Assembly (NCBI GenBank): GCA_945897825.1
Contig: CAMDGX010000014.1
Coordinates: 1 to 62,592, forward strand
Length of the DNA stretch: 62,592 nt
Source of the DNA: Asaia bogorensis
Lineage (GTDB): Bacteria; Pseudomonadota; Alphaproteobacteria; Acetobacterales; Acetobacteraceae
Reading direction: 5' to 3'
Shown here: positions 33,536-41,838 of the stretch, one piece after another
Layout of the letters: each line of letters opens with the position of its first letter
Numbering within the stretch: the stretch's first letter is position 1
Notes under the pieces: generated by a model
What the model was told of the DNA's origin: nothing
Seen by the model: the letters and a program-made list of their open reading frames with translations, nothing else
Database searches by the model: none
Made by a program: the position numbers and the translations under genes

Positions 33536-34645
33536 ATGTCGGGCATTCTGGCTGGCGTGAAGGTGATCGAGCTGGGCCAGGTGCTGGCGGGGCCGTTCGT
33601 GGGGGCGATCTTTGCCGATCTGGGGGCGGAGGTGGTGAAGGTGGAGCGGCCGGATGGGGGGGATGACGCCAGGCGGATGGGGCCGGATTTCCGGCATGGC
33701 GATGCGCTGACGTTCCACATCTTCAATCGGGGCAAGGTGTCGCGGACGATCGATCTGCAGTCGGCTGCGGGGAAGGCGGAGCTGGATGCGTTGGCGGCGG
33801 GGGCCGATGTGCTGGTGCATAATCTGCGGCCGGGGGTGCCGGAGGCGCTGGGGGTGGATGGGGCGAGCTTGTGCGCGCGGTTTCCGCGGCTGATCCATGG
33901 GGCGATCTCGGCGTTCGGGCATCTGGGGCCGATGGCGATGCGGCCGGGGTTCGAGCCGCTGTTGCAGGGGTTTTCCGGGTTGTCGAGCCTGAATGGCGGG
34001 GAGGGTGATCCGCCGATGCGGTCGGCGCCGTCGTTGTGCGACCAGGGGACGGCGATGTGGGTGGTGATCGGGGTGCTGGCGCTGTTGCATCGGCGGGCGC
34101 TGACCGGGCGGGGCGGGATGGTGCAGGGGAGCCTGCTGGAGACGGCGCTGATGTGGGCGGGGCAGAAGGCGGATGCGTTCGTGAATACGGGCGCGTTGCC
34201 GGAGCGGCATCGGAGCGGGCATCCGGGGCTTGCGCCGTATGAGGCGTTCGAGGCGGCGGATGGGCCGGTGCTGATCTGCGCGGGGAATGACCGGCTGTTC
34301 GCCAAGCTGGCGGAGGCGTGCGGGCGGGCGGATTGGGCGATTGATGCGCGGTTCGCCGGCAATCGGGGGCGGCTGGTGAACAAGGCGGCGCTGTTCGCGG
34401 AGCTTTGCCCGATTTTGGCGGCGCGGCCGCGGGCGCATTGGGTGGCGGTGCTGGAGGCGGTGGGGGTGCCGGTTTCGCCGATCAACACGCTGCCGGAGGC
34501 GCTGGCGGAGCCGCAGGTGCGGGCGCTGGGGATGATGCAGGCAGTGCCGGGGGAGGATTTCTCGCTGACGGGGCTGCCGATTTCGATCGATGGGGCGCGG
34601 CCGGCGATCAGGGGCGGGGCGCCGCGGCTGGGGGGCGGGGCGTAA
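33536..34645 (+). CDS. CaiB/BaiF family class III CoA-transferase
   Basis: 369 residues with the N-terminal GVKVIELGQVLAGPFVGAIFADLGAEVVKVE block, HNLRPGVPEALG, and ISAFGHLGP, which mark family III CoA-transferases moving CoA between carboxylic acids. Where the catalytic Asp is expected I read GSLLETAL, with Glu; I am unsure of that alignment. Strong ribosome binding site (GGAGG, 5-6 bases before ATG). The 22-bp gap to repeat copy 5 leaves little room for a promoter downstream of the repeat. Substrate unknown. Confidence 0.9.
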   Translation: MSGILAGVKVIELGQVLAGPFVGAIFADLGAEVVKVERPDGGDDARRMGPDFRHGDALTFHIFNRGKVSRTIDLQSAAGKAELDALAAGADVLVHNLRPGVPEALGVDGASLCARFPRLIHGAISAFGHLGPMAMRPGFEPLLQGFSGLSSLNGGEGDPPMRSAPSLCDQGTAMWVVIGVLALLHRRALTGRGGMVQGSLLETALMWAGQKADAFVNTGALPERHRSGHPGLAPYEAFEAADGPVLICAGNDRLFAKLAEACGRADWAIDARFAGNRGRLVNKAALFAELCPILAARPRAHWVAVLEAVGVPVSPINTLPEALAEPQVRALGMMQAVPGEDFSLTGLPISIDGARPAIRGGAPRLGGGA

Positions 34646-34679
34646 TCGCGATGTAACGACCTGGCGCTAGGCTGGGCGG

Positions 34680-35660
34680 ATGCATGGGTGGTTGGCACCG
34701 GTGATCGGGACCGCGCTGGGGTTGTCGCTCGCGGCGGCCGCGGCGGTTCTCGTGTTGCCCGAGAAGCCGGTGGTGGACATTGGGCCGCTGGTGCAGCGCG
34801 TGGCGGAGGTGGCGCGGATTGCGCTGGCGCCGGCGCCACCTGTCGCGGTGCCGCCTTCGGGCGCGATCCAGCAGGCGGCCTTGCCTGTGGTGGTCGCGCC
34901 GACCCGGCCGAAGGTTGAGGTGATGCCGCGGGTTGTTCCGGTGCCGGAGCCGAGCCTGCCCGCGCCTGTGCCGGAGGCGCCGTTCGGGATCGAGGGGTTG
35001 TTGCGGCCGTCGCCGGGGCAGGTTTCCAACGGGACAGGGTTCTTCGTCACCAGCCGGGGGACGTTGCTGACGGCCGAGCATGTGGTGCGGGGGTGCCGGG
35101 GGGTGCGGGTTCTGTCGGCGCATATGCGGCCGGAGAATGCGCAGGTTCTGGCGATGGATGCGGCGAACGACGTGGCGGTGCTGGAGGTGCCGGGGATGAC
35201 GTCGCCGGCCTGGCTGCCGGTGGCGCCGCCGTCGCGCGATGCGAGCCGGTTGTTCGTGCTGGGGTTCCCGGCCAACTCGCTGCCGGATACGCCGAACGAA
35301 ACCTGGGCGCGGCTGGCCAACGGCGCGTTTGGGCCGCAGGCGCCGGTAATCACCGATCCAACGCGGCTGGTGTGGTTCCGCAGCGGCGACGTGACGTTCG
35401 GCTATAGCGGCGGGCCGGTGGTGGACCTGGCGGGCGGGCGGGTGGTGGCGATGTCGAGCGCGATCTTCCGCGGGGTGCCGGGGGGGACGATGTATGGCGT
35501 GATGACGGAGGGGCTGGCGGTGGGCGCGGGAGCGGCGCCGATGGTGGCGCTGCTGTCGCGCTGGGCGGTGCGGGAAGGGGTGGTGCCGGCTTCGATGGGG
35601 GTGGAGTCGACGCTGGAATTGGCGCGGCGGGCGACGGTTCGGGTGGTTTGCAGCAGGTAG
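34680..35660 (+). CDS. Membrane-anchored trypsin-like serine protease
   Basis: 326 residues. N-terminal hydrophobic segment (APVIGTALGLSLAAAAAVLVL), a Pro/Val-rich linker to about residue 105, then a chymotrypsin-fold domain: GTGFFVTSRGTLLTAEHVV (His134), DAANDVAVLEV (Asp) and TFGYSGGPVVD (Ser). DegP-like in fold, but there is no PDZ domain, so it is a short periplasmic or secreted protease. It follows the CoA-transferase by 34 bp and is probably cotranscribed. Repeat family A copy 6 starts 6 bp after the stop. Confidence 0.87.
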   Translation: MHGWLAPVIGTALGLSLAAAAAVLVLPEKPVVDIGPLVQRVAEVARIALAPAPPVAVPPSGAIQQAALPVVVAPTRPKVEVMPRVVPVPEPSLPAPVPEAPFGIEGLLRPSPGQVSNGTGFFVTSRGTLLTAEHVVRGCRGVRVLSAHMRPENAQVLAMDAANDVAVLEVPGMTSPAWLPVAPPSRDASRLFVLGFPANSLPDTPNETWARLANGAFGPQAPVITDPTRLVWFRSGDVTFGYSGGPVVDLAGGRVVAMSSAIFRGVPGGTMYGVMTEGLAVGAGAAPMVALLSRWAVREGVVPASMGVESTLELARRATVRVVCSR

Positions 35661-35666
35661 GGAGGA

Positions 35667-35785
35667 TTCTTCTTTTTGTGAACAAAAAGAAGCAAAAAAA
35701 CTTTATCCGTTTATGCCGTGTGTGGGGGTTCGGGGACGGTGCAAATGGATGAAAGTTTTTTGGTTCTTTTTTTCAAAAAAAGAAC
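35667..35785. repeat. Intergenic repeat family A, copy 6
   Basis: Left hairpin variant with GTGAAC loop; right hairpin has one extra A. Between two convergent genes, 6 and 7 bp from their stop codons. Confidence 0.9.
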
Positions 35786-35792
35786 TTCTTCC

Positions 35793-36758
35793 TTAGATGC
35801 CTTCGATTTCTGCAATCGCGATGCCGCTTTCCCCTGCGACGGCATAGAGCAGGTATGTTCTGCCGTCTTCCTCGAAGATGGCCGGATCGCGCAGTTGGTT
35901 GACGTGGCCGTAGGCGGTGCTGCGGATGCTGGGGGTGACGGGGGCGTTGGCGCCTTCCCAGTTGTGTTCGGGGCGCAGGACGGTTTGGGCGGGGGATTCG
36001 CGCCAGGTGGTCCAGTCGCCTGAGGTGTCGATGGTGCTGTGGAGGATGGATTCCGGGGCGTCGCCGACCTGGGTCCAGAAGACGTGCAGCGTGGTGCCGC
36101 GCTGGAGCAGGGCGGCGTGGCGCATGTTGGGGTTGAAGAGGGTGGGGCCTTCCTGGAAGCCGGAGAGGCCGTCGTCGGAGCGGGAGATGACGCCGGGCAT
36201 GGCGAGCGCGTAGGTCATGCCGGCGTGGGGGAAGACGCGCATGTAGGTGCGGCCGACGAGCTCGGGGCGGGCCTGGAAGTGCAGGCCGTCCGGCGAGAGG
36301 GCGACGCGGGAGGCTTGTTCGCCGACGCCGGTGAGGCCGTGGAAATACATGACGATGCGGCGGCTGGCGTGGTCGACATGGACGTCGGGCGAGGCGATGT
36401 GGGGGGTGGTGGCTTCGGTGAGGACGTCGTGGGAGACGATCATGCCGATGCGCTTCATGCGGGCTTCGACGGCGGCGAGCTGTTCGGCGGTGGCGGGGGG
36501 TGGGGTGGTGGGGAAGAGGGAGTCATTCAGGTGCAGCGCGCCGGGGACGTGGACGGTCCAGGGGCCGGTGGGGGCGTTGGCGTAAGCGAGGCGAATGTAG
36601 CTGCCCTTGTGATCGGCGAAATAGAGGTAGTAGCGGCCGAGCGGGTTGGGGAGCCAGTCGGGGACGCGGATCAGGGAGGGGCCCTGGATATTGGGCCCGA
36701 GGCTGGGGTGCAGGTCCGGCGTGATGATCGGGCGGTCGAGCAGGCGGGTGATGCGCAT
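35793..36758 (-). CDS. GH43-like five-bladed beta-propeller protein
   Basis: 321 residues. Repeated blade-like segments: GPSLIRVPDW...YYLYFADHKG, ASPDVHVDH...IVMYFHGLTG, ALLQRGTTLHVFWTQVGD, and LRDPAIFEEDGRTYLLYAVAGESGIAIAE. The last matches the RDPxxFEEDGxxYLLY pattern of GH43/GH117-like propellers that act on plant or algal polysaccharides. There is no signal peptide, unlike most such hydrolases, so an intracellular or non-catalytic role is possible. Catalytic acids cannot be assigned by eye. Confidence 0.7.
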   Translation of the reverse strand: MRITRLLDRPIITPDLHPSLGPNIQGPSLIRVPDWLPNPLGRYYLYFADHKGSYIRLAYANAPTGPWTVHVPGALHLNDSLFPTTPPPATAEQLAAVEARMKRIGMIVSHDVLTEATTPHIASPDVHVDHASRRIVMYFHGLTGVGEQASRVALSPDGLHFQARPELVGRTYMRVFPHAGMTYALAMPGVISRSDDGLSGFQEGPTLFNPNMRHAALLQRGTTLHVFWTQVGDAPESILHSTIDTSGDWTTWRESPAQTVLRPEHNWEGANAPVTPSIRSTAYGHVNQLRDPAIFEEDGRTYLLYAVAGESGIAIAEIEGI

Positions 36759-36807
36759 GGGCGGCTCCTCTGCCCCAGCCTAGCCATGGATGCCGGGGCG
36801 AGGCCAG

Positions 36808-36845
36808 CCGACCGGATTGCCGGGGTGGGCCGGCAAGCCGATCGG
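36808..36845. terminator. Hairpin downstream of the PEP-CTERM gene
   Basis: Arms 36808-36823 and 36830-36845 pair at 14 of 16 positions around a 6-base loop. It starts 11 bp after the PEP-CTERM stop on the minus strand. No T-run, so terminator activity is tentative. Confidence 0.45.
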
Positions 36846-36856
36846 GTGGGGTTCGA

Positions 36857-37696
36857 TCAGCTTCGGCGGGCGCGGGCACCGAGGAGGCCGACAAGGCCCA
36901 GGCCCAGCAGGGCGAGGCTGGCTGGTTCCGGCGTGGGGGTGGCGTTGGTTTCGAGCTGGGCGTTGTCGAAGGCGAGGGTGGAGAATTCGTTGTAGCTGTA
37001 CCAGCCGTAGCGGTTGCCGCCGACGCCGCCGATCGCGTCGGCAGTGGCGATGGTCCAGGTGTTCACCAGAGCGTCGGCGGCGTTATAGATGCTGAGGTCG
37101 GCGGCCAGGGTGCCGAGATTGTCGTAGAAATGGGTTTCGAAGGTGTACCATCCGGTATCGGAGATGGCGATCGGGCTTCGGGCGGGGTTCTTGGCGAAGG
37201 CGCTGCCTGGTTGGGAGTTGTTGCTGGCGCTGATGACGAAGCGATCCGTATTGGCGCCGGGGCCGGTGCCGTCGTTGTAGAAGCCGGCGTTGAAGATGAA
37301 GTCGCGCAGGTGGGTGCCGAGCGCGTTGTTGATCGCCGAGGAGAAGTCGAACCTCGTGTTGTTGGCCCAGCCGCCGCCGACATCCAGGTAGATGTCGATG
37401 GAGGTGGTGTATTCCTGGAAGGCGGTCGGGACTGCGTTGCCGGCGCCGAAATTGTAGCCGCCCCAGGTCGTGAAGGTCGATCCGTTTGCCTTCGTGGCGT
37501 GGAATGCGCCGGTGGCCGAGGGGATGCCGCCGGTGCCGGAGGCGACGCGGTTGGTCGCCGACCAGCCGGCCGTATCGACCTCGAAGCCGTTGAAATAGAG
37601 GGTTGTGGCCGAAAGCGGCGACGCGATGGCGGTGGCCAGGACGAGACCGGCCGCGAGTGCGGCCATGGGGAGTCCGATGAGGTCATTCAGGCGCAT
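36857..37696 (-). CDS. Exported PEP-CTERM sorting-domain protein
   Basis: 279 residues: a signal peptide (LPMAALAAGLVLATAIASPLSA), a beta-sandwich-like body rich in Asn, Thr, Gly and aromatic residues (YFNGFEVDTAGW, RFDFSSAINNALG), and a C-terminal PEP-CTERM tripartite tail at about residues 255-279 (PTPEPASLALLGLGL then VGLLGARARRS). Such proteins are cut by an exosortase (XrtA/EpsH) and linked to exopolysaccharide or floc formation. No exosortase gene lies in the window. GGAG precedes ATG 37696. A sigma-54 promoter lies about 150 bp upstream. Confidence 0.88.
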   Translation of the reverse strand: MRLNDLIGLPMAALAAGLVLATAIASPLSATTLYFNGFEVDTAGWSATNRVASGTGGIPSATGAFHATKANGSTFTTWGGYNFGAGNAVPTAFQEYTTSIDIYLDVGGGWANNTRFDFSSAINNALGTHLRDFIFNAGFYNDGTGPGANTDRFVISASNNSQPGSAFAKNPARSPIAISDTGWYTFETHFYDNLGTLAADLSIYNAADALVNTWTIATADAIGGVGGNRYGWYSYNEFSTLAFDNAQLETNATPTPEPASLALLGLGLVGLLGARARRS

Positions 37697-37848
37697 GTGA
37701 CGTCTCCAGCATGTTTCTGCGTGTTGTCGACGGACGGGCCGAGTGGGGGGCCAAGATCGGAGGCCTTCGCGGCGAGACAGGGGTTTCCCGGGCATCTGCG
37801 TTCGTTCACGCGTGTTGATGTAAATTTAACGTGTGCAGGGTTGGTGCA

Positions 37849-37864
37849 AGCAAGATCGGTGCCA
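37849..37864 (-). promoter_or_regulatory. Sigma-54 (RpoN) promoter of the PEP-CTERM gene
   Basis: TGGCAC-N5-TTGCT on the minus strand is an exact match to the -24/-12 consensus (TGGCAC-N5-TTGCW), with 10 bp between GG and GC. Predicted start of transcription is near 37838, giving a leader of about 140 bases. PEP-CTERM genes under RpoN with the PrsK/PrsR system are known from other bacteria. Confidence 0.8.
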
Positions 37865-37924
37865 GCAAAATTACGCAACAATTCCAAACAATTGCACGGC
37901 ACGTCGCGCGATATGGAAAAAAAG

Positions 37925-37941
37925 TGTAAACAAATCTTACA
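37925..37941 (-). promoter_or_regulatory. Putative activator dyad TGT-N11-ACA, site 1
   Basis: TGTAAACAAATCTTACA is an inverted repeat with TGTAA/TTACA arms, about 90-100 bp upstream of the predicted sigma-54 start, where enhancer-binding activators usually bind. Confidence 0.45.
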
Positions 37942-37986
37942 TTTTCGCGAATCCCGTACAGATCCATGGCGCAATGGAATGCGTCA

Positions 37987-38003
37987 TGTTTCTATAGATT
38001 ACA
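37987..38003 (-). promoter_or_regulatory. Putative activator dyad TGT-N11-ACA, site 2
   Basis: TGTTTCTATAGATTACA has the same 17-bp TGT-N11-ACA frame as site 1 but weaker arms. Its centre is 62 bp from site 1, close to six helical turns, so both would face the same side of the DNA. Confidence 0.4.
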
Positions 38004-38199
38004 AAATGTTTCAAAATGAATCTGCCGGCTTGGGTCATGTCGGATTCCTTGCACCCCACTGCCGCCGCCCGGCCGTCAAGCGGGATGCCAGGGCGCAGGC
38101 ATGGCGCGGAGGGTGCCGCAGGCAGTGCCGCGCACCCGTCTGAATTGCCGAGCGGAGTGCGCGCCGCCATACTCCCGCGCCTCACGCCGGAGCTTTCCC

Positions 38200-39411
38200 A
38201 TGACCAAGACTGCCCCGCCCGCTTCGTCCGCGCTCGACACGCTGCGCCAGTGGCATCCTGAGTTCACCGCGATCCGGCGCGACATCCATGCGCATCCGGA
38301 GATCGGTTTCACCGAGACGCGGACGGCGGCGATCGTGGCGGAGCGGCTGAAGGAATACGGCATCGAGGTGCATACCGGAATCGGCGGCACCGGGGTGGTG
38401 GGGGTGTTGCGGCGCGGCAACGGGCAGGCCTCGATCGGGCTGCGGGCGGACATGGATGCGCTGCCGATCACCGAGGAGACGGGCAAGCCCTATGCCTCCA
38501 CGACGCCGGGGGTGATGCATGCCTGCGGGCATGACGGGCACACGACGATCCTGCTGGCCGCCGCGCGCTACCTGGCGCAGCACGGCGACTTCAACGGCAC
38601 CGTGAACTTCATCTTCCAGCCGGCGGAGGAGGGGCTGGGCGGCGCGCTGGCGATGCTGAAGGACGGGCTGCTGGAGCGGTTTCCGTGCAACTTCGTCTAT
38701 GGGCTGCACAACTCGCCGGCGATGCCGCTGGGCAAGTTCGCGATCCGGCCGGGGCCGGCGATGGCGTCGGGCGCGTTCTTCGACATCACCATCCGCGGGC
38801 GGGGCGCGCACGGGGCGCTGCCGGAGATGGGGATCGACCCGGTGCTGGTGGCCTGCCACGTGAACACGGCGCTGCAATCCATCGTGTCGCGCAACGTGCC
38901 GCCGGCCGAGACGGCGGTGGTGTCGGTGACGGTGATCCAGGGCGGGGACGCCTACAACGTGATTCCGGACAGCGCGGTGCTGCGCGGCACGGTGCGCACG
39001 GCGCTGCGCTCGACGATGGAGCTGGTGGAGGCGGCGATGAAGCGGATCGCGCCGGCGGTGGCTTCGGGGTTCGGGGCGACGGCGGAGGTGGATTTCCGGT
39101 TCATCTTCGCACCGCTGGTGAACGACGCGCAGGCGACGGACGATATCGTGGCGGCGGCGCGGGCGGTGGTGGGGGAGGACAATGTCTCGACCACCAACGG
39201 GTTCATCATGGCGTCGGAGGATTTCTCCTTCGTGATGGAGAAGGCGCCGGGGGCCTATATCAACCTCGGCAACGTGGCGCCGGGCGAGGCGGGGGCGACG
39301 GGGGTGCAGGTGCACAACCCCGGCTACGACTTCAACGACGAGGCCATTCCCTTTGGCGCGGCGATGTTCTGCGAGCTGACTCAGCGCAAGCTGCCCAAGG
39401 ACTTTGCCTGA
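38200..39411 (+). CDS. M20D family amidohydrolase, copy 1
   Basis: 403 residues; zinc-dependent hydrolase of the hippurate hydrolase/IAA-amino acid hydrolase group that removes an acyl group from an N-acylated amino compound. IRRDIHAHPEIGFTETRT, RADMDALPI, HACGHDGHT and FQPAEEG give the metal-binding Cys/His/Glu set, and SEDFS near the C-terminus completes it. ATG 38200 follows GGAG by 8 bases. TGATG overlaps the next gene's start. Paralogous to the gene at 40019-41173. Confidence 0.92.
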   Translation: MTKTAPPASSALDTLRQWHPEFTAIRRDIHAHPEIGFTETRTAAIVAERLKEYGIEVHTGIGGTGVVGVLRRGNGQASIGLRADMDALPITEETGKPYASTTPGVMHACGHDGHTTILLAAARYLAQHGDFNGTVNFIFQPAEEGLGGALAMLKDGLLERFPCNFVYGLHNSPAMPLGKFAIRPGPAMASGAFFDITIRGRGAHGALPEMGIDPVLVACHVNTALQSIVSRNVPPAETAVVSVTVIQGGDAYNVIPDSAVLRGTVRTALRSTMELVEAAMKRIAPAVASGFGATAEVDFRFIFAPLVNDAQATDDIVAAARAVVGEDNVSTTNGFIMASEDFSFVMEKAPGAYINLGNVAPGEAGATGVQVHNPGYDFNDEAIPFGAAMFCELTQRKLPKDFA

Positions 39412-39959
39412 TGGAAGCGGGGCTGCTGCGCGTGCTGCGGGCGGCCGAGACGGCGTCGCGCTGGCATGTGGCGCAGCGGCGCAAGGGCGATGCGCAGGAG
39501 CCCTACATCAACCATCTGCTGGAGGTGGCGCAGCTGGTGGGCGAGGCGACCGGCGGGCGGGATCCGGACCTGGTGGTGGCGGCGCTGCTGCATGACGCGA
39601 TCGAGGATTGCGAGATCCAGCCGGCGACGATCGAGGCCGAGTTCGGTTCGGATGTGCGAGTGCTGGTCCAGTCGGTGACGGACGACAAGACGCTGCCCAA
39701 GGCGACGCGCAAGCAGCTGCAGGTGGAGCGCGCGCCGGGCAAGCCGCGGCGGGCGAAGTTGCTGAAGCTCGCGGACAAGACCAGCAACCTGCGCGCCATG
39801 GCGGCGAGCCCGCCGGCGAACTGGCCGATGGCGCGGCGGCTCGAGTATGTCGCCTGGGCGCGGGCGGTGGTGGCAGGGGTGCGCGGCACCCATGCGGGGC
39901 TGGAGGCGCTGTTCGACGAGGCGGCGGAGGCGGCGGAGCGGGCGGCTTCCTCGCCCTAG
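39411..39959 (+). CDS. Small stand-alone HD-type hydrolase, MESH1/SpoT-hydrolase-like
   Basis: 182 residues. The order H (INHLLEV), HD (ALLHDAIED) and KLADKTSNLRAM matches the HD hydrolase domain of SpoT and of the small alarmone hydrolases (MESH1), which remove pyrophosphate from (p)ppGpp. No synthetase, TGS or ACT domain is attached. The ATG overlaps the M20D stop, so it is cotranslated with a catabolic gene and sits between two M20D paralogs. Whether its substrate is an alarmone or a pathway metabolite is open. Confidence 0.82.
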   Translation: MEAGLLRVLRAAETASRWHVAQRRKGDAQEPYINHLLEVAQLVGEATGGRDPDLVVAALLHDAIEDCEIQPATIEAEFGSDVRVLVQSVTDDKTLPKATRKQLQVERAPGKPRRAKLLKLADKTSNLRAMAASPPANWPMARRLEYVAWARAVVAGVRGTHAGLEALFDEAAEAAERAASSP

Positions 39960-40018
39960 GGTGCTGGACGGGGCCGCGCGCCCTGGCATACTCGGGGCCG
40001 AGCCAAGGGGACCCCGAC

Positions 40019-41173
40019 ATGAAGCCGATCGATGCCATCCGCACCTTCCACGATGAACTGACCGCCATCCGCCGCGATTTCCATGCGCATCCGGAGATCG
40101 GCATGGAGGAGACGCGCACCGCCGGGATCGTCGCGGCCAAGCTGCGCGAGTGGGGGGTTGAGGTGCACGAGGGCGTCGGGCGGACCGGCGTGGTCGGCAT
40201 CCTGCGCAACGGCGAGGGGCCGAGCGTGGGGCTGCGGGCGGACATGGACTGCCTGCCGATGGACGAGCAGACCAACCTCGACTACCGCAGCACCAATCCG
40301 GGCCGGATGCATGCCTGCGGGCATGACGGGCACACGACGATGCTGCTGGGGGCGGCGAAGTATCTCGCGCAGACGAAGAACTTCAAGGGCACGGTGACGT
40401 TCATCTTCCAGCCCGGCGAGGAGGGCATGGGCGGCGCGCTTGCGATGCTGGAGGACAGGCTGTTCGAGCGCTTCCCCTGCGATGCCATCTACGCCATGCA
40501 CAACCGGCCGGGCATGGCGGTGGGCGAGTTCGCCATCGCGCCGGGGCCGTCGGCGGCGGGCGGGGCGTTCTTCGATATCCATGTGACCGGGCGTGGTTCG
40601 CACGGGGCGCGGCCGGAGGCGAGCATCGATCCGGTGCTGGTGTGCAGCCACATCACCACGGCACTGCAGTCGATCGTCTCGCGCAACATCGCGCCGGCCG
40701 ACACGGCGGTGCTGAGCGTGACGAAGATCGTCGGCGGCGATGCGTACAACGTGATTCCGCAGACGGCGACGATGTCCGGCACCTGCCGCGCGTTCAAGCG
40801 CGAGGTGATGACGCAGATGGAAGAGGGGATGAAGCGGATCGCCAAGGGTGTCGCCGAAGGGTTCGGCGCGACGGCGGAGGTGGATTTCCGCTTCATCTTC
40901 GCTCCACTCATCAACGATCCCGCGCGCACCATGGAACTGGCCGATGCGGCGGCGGCCGTGGTGGGCGACGACAAGGTGGACCGCGCCAAGCCGCCGGGCA
41001 TGGGCAGCGAGGATTTCTCCTTCATGATGGAGAAGGTGCCGGGCGCCTATATCCAGGTGGGCAACGGCGAGTCCGCGCAGCTGCACAACCCGGCCTACAA
41101 CTTCAACGACGAGTGCACGCCCTATGGGTCGGCGCTGTACGCCTCGATTGTGGAACAGAAGCTGAAGGCGTGA
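40019..41173 (+). CDS. M20D family amidohydrolase, copy 2
   Basis: 384 residues, clearly paralogous to the copy at 38200-39411 along its whole length (shared HACGHDGHT, LQSIVSRN, GGDAYNVIP, GFGATAEVDFRFIFAPL). Metal ligands HACGHDGHT, FQPGEEG and SEDFS are conserved. Probably a hydrolase of N-acyl amino acids or amino sugars. ATG 40019 has AAGGGG about 9 bases upstream, 59 bp after the HD gene. The stop overlaps the GTG of nanE (GTGA), so the run from here to the kinase is coupled. Confidence 0.92.
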   Translation: MKPIDAIRTFHDELTAIRRDFHAHPEIGMEETRTAGIVAAKLREWGVEVHEGVGRTGVVGILRNGEGPSVGLRADMDCLPMDEQTNLDYRSTNPGRMHACGHDGHTTMLLGAAKYLAQTKNFKGTVTFIFQPGEEGMGGALAMLEDRLFERFPCDAIYAMHNRPGMAVGEFAIAPGPSAAGGAFFDIHVTGRGSHGARPEASIDPVLVCSHITTALQSIVSRNIAPADTAVLSVTKIVGGDAYNVIPQTATMSGTCRAFKREVMTQMEEGMKRIAKGVAEGFGATAEVDFRFIFAPLINDPARTMELADAAAAVVGDDKVDRAKPPGMGSEDFSFMMEKVPGAYIQVGNGESAQLHNPAYNFNDECTPYGSALYASIVEQKLKA

Positions 41174-41838
41174 GGCGGGTGATCGGGCGGGGCACCCTGG
41201 TGGTGTCCTGCCAGGCGCGCGAGGACAATCCGCTGCATGGCGCCGCGTTCATGCGGGCGATGGCGCTGGCGGCGGTGCAGGGCGGCGCGGGCGGCATCCG
41301 GGCTGAGGGGGCGAGCGATATCGCGGCGATCCGGGCTGTGGTCGATGTGCCGGTGATCGGGCTGCGCAAGCGGTGGCTGGCGGGATTCGATGTCTATATC
41401 ACGCCCGGCTTCGCCGACGCGGCGGCGATCGTAGCGGCCGGGTGCGATGTGGTGGCGCTGGATGCCACGCAGGGCACGCGCGACGGCGAGGATGTGGCGA
41501 CGCTGATCCCGAGGGTGAAGCGGGAACTGGGCGTGGCGGTGATGGCCGATATCGCGACGGTGGAGGAGGGCCTCGCGGCGGCGGCGATGGGGGCGGACTA
41601 TGTCGGCACCACGCTCGCTGGCTACACCAAAGCGCGGGCGGCGACCGAGGGGCCCGACCTGGAATTGCTGGCCGAGCTGGTGGCGCGCTGCCCGGTGCCG
41701 GTGGTGGCGGAGGGGCGGTTCGAGACGCCGGGGCAGGTGGCGCGGGCGTTCGAACTCGGCGCCTTCGCGGTAGTGGTGGGCACGGCGATCACCAATCCGC
41801 GCGAGATCACGCGGCGCTTTGCGGCGGCAGCGCCGTGA
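41170..41838 (+). CDS. nanE: N-acetylmannosamine-6-phosphate 2-epimerase
   Basis: 222 residues of the NanE TIM-barrel family: LVVSCQA near the start, GGIRAEGASDIAAIR, IGLRKR, ALDAT, MADIATVEEGLAAAAMGADY, VAEGRFETPGQVARAFELGA and GTAITNPREITRRF. It converts ManNAc-6-P to GlcNAc-6-P in sialic acid or ManNAc use. The GTG at 41170 overlaps the previous stop; a GTG three codons later (41179) is also possible. No NanA lyase is visible in the window. Confidence 0.92.
   Translation: MRRVIGRGTLVVSCQAREDNPLHGAAFMRAMALAAVQGGAGGIRAEGASDIAAIRAVVDVPVIGLRKRWLAGFDVYITPGFADAAAIVAAGCDVVALDATQGTRDGEDVATLIPRVKRELGVAVMADIATVEEGLAAAAMGADYVGTTLAGYTKARAATEGPDLELLAELVARCPVPVVAEGRFETPGQVARAFELGAFAVVVGTAITNPREITRRFAAAAP

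Larger units (their letters stand above)
37697..38199. other. 503-bp AT-rich regulatory region between divergent genes
   Basis: No convincing gene. The part from about 37800 to 38050 is strikingly AT-rich for this genome. It contains, for the minus-strand PEP-CTERM gene, a sigma-54 promoter and two TGT-N11-ACA dyads. The part from 38050 to 38199 is GC-rich and precedes the amidohydrolase; I saw no clear promoter in it. Confidence 0.7.

Noticed and set aside
34405-34656. Gly/Ala-rich plus-strand frame at the end of the CoA-transferase gene
   Set aside because: It is the +1 shadow of the CoA-transferase coding sequence.
38016-38261. Plus-strand frame in the intergenic region before the first amidohydrolase
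   Set aside because: No ribosome binding site, low complexity, and it runs out of frame into the amidohydrolase gene.
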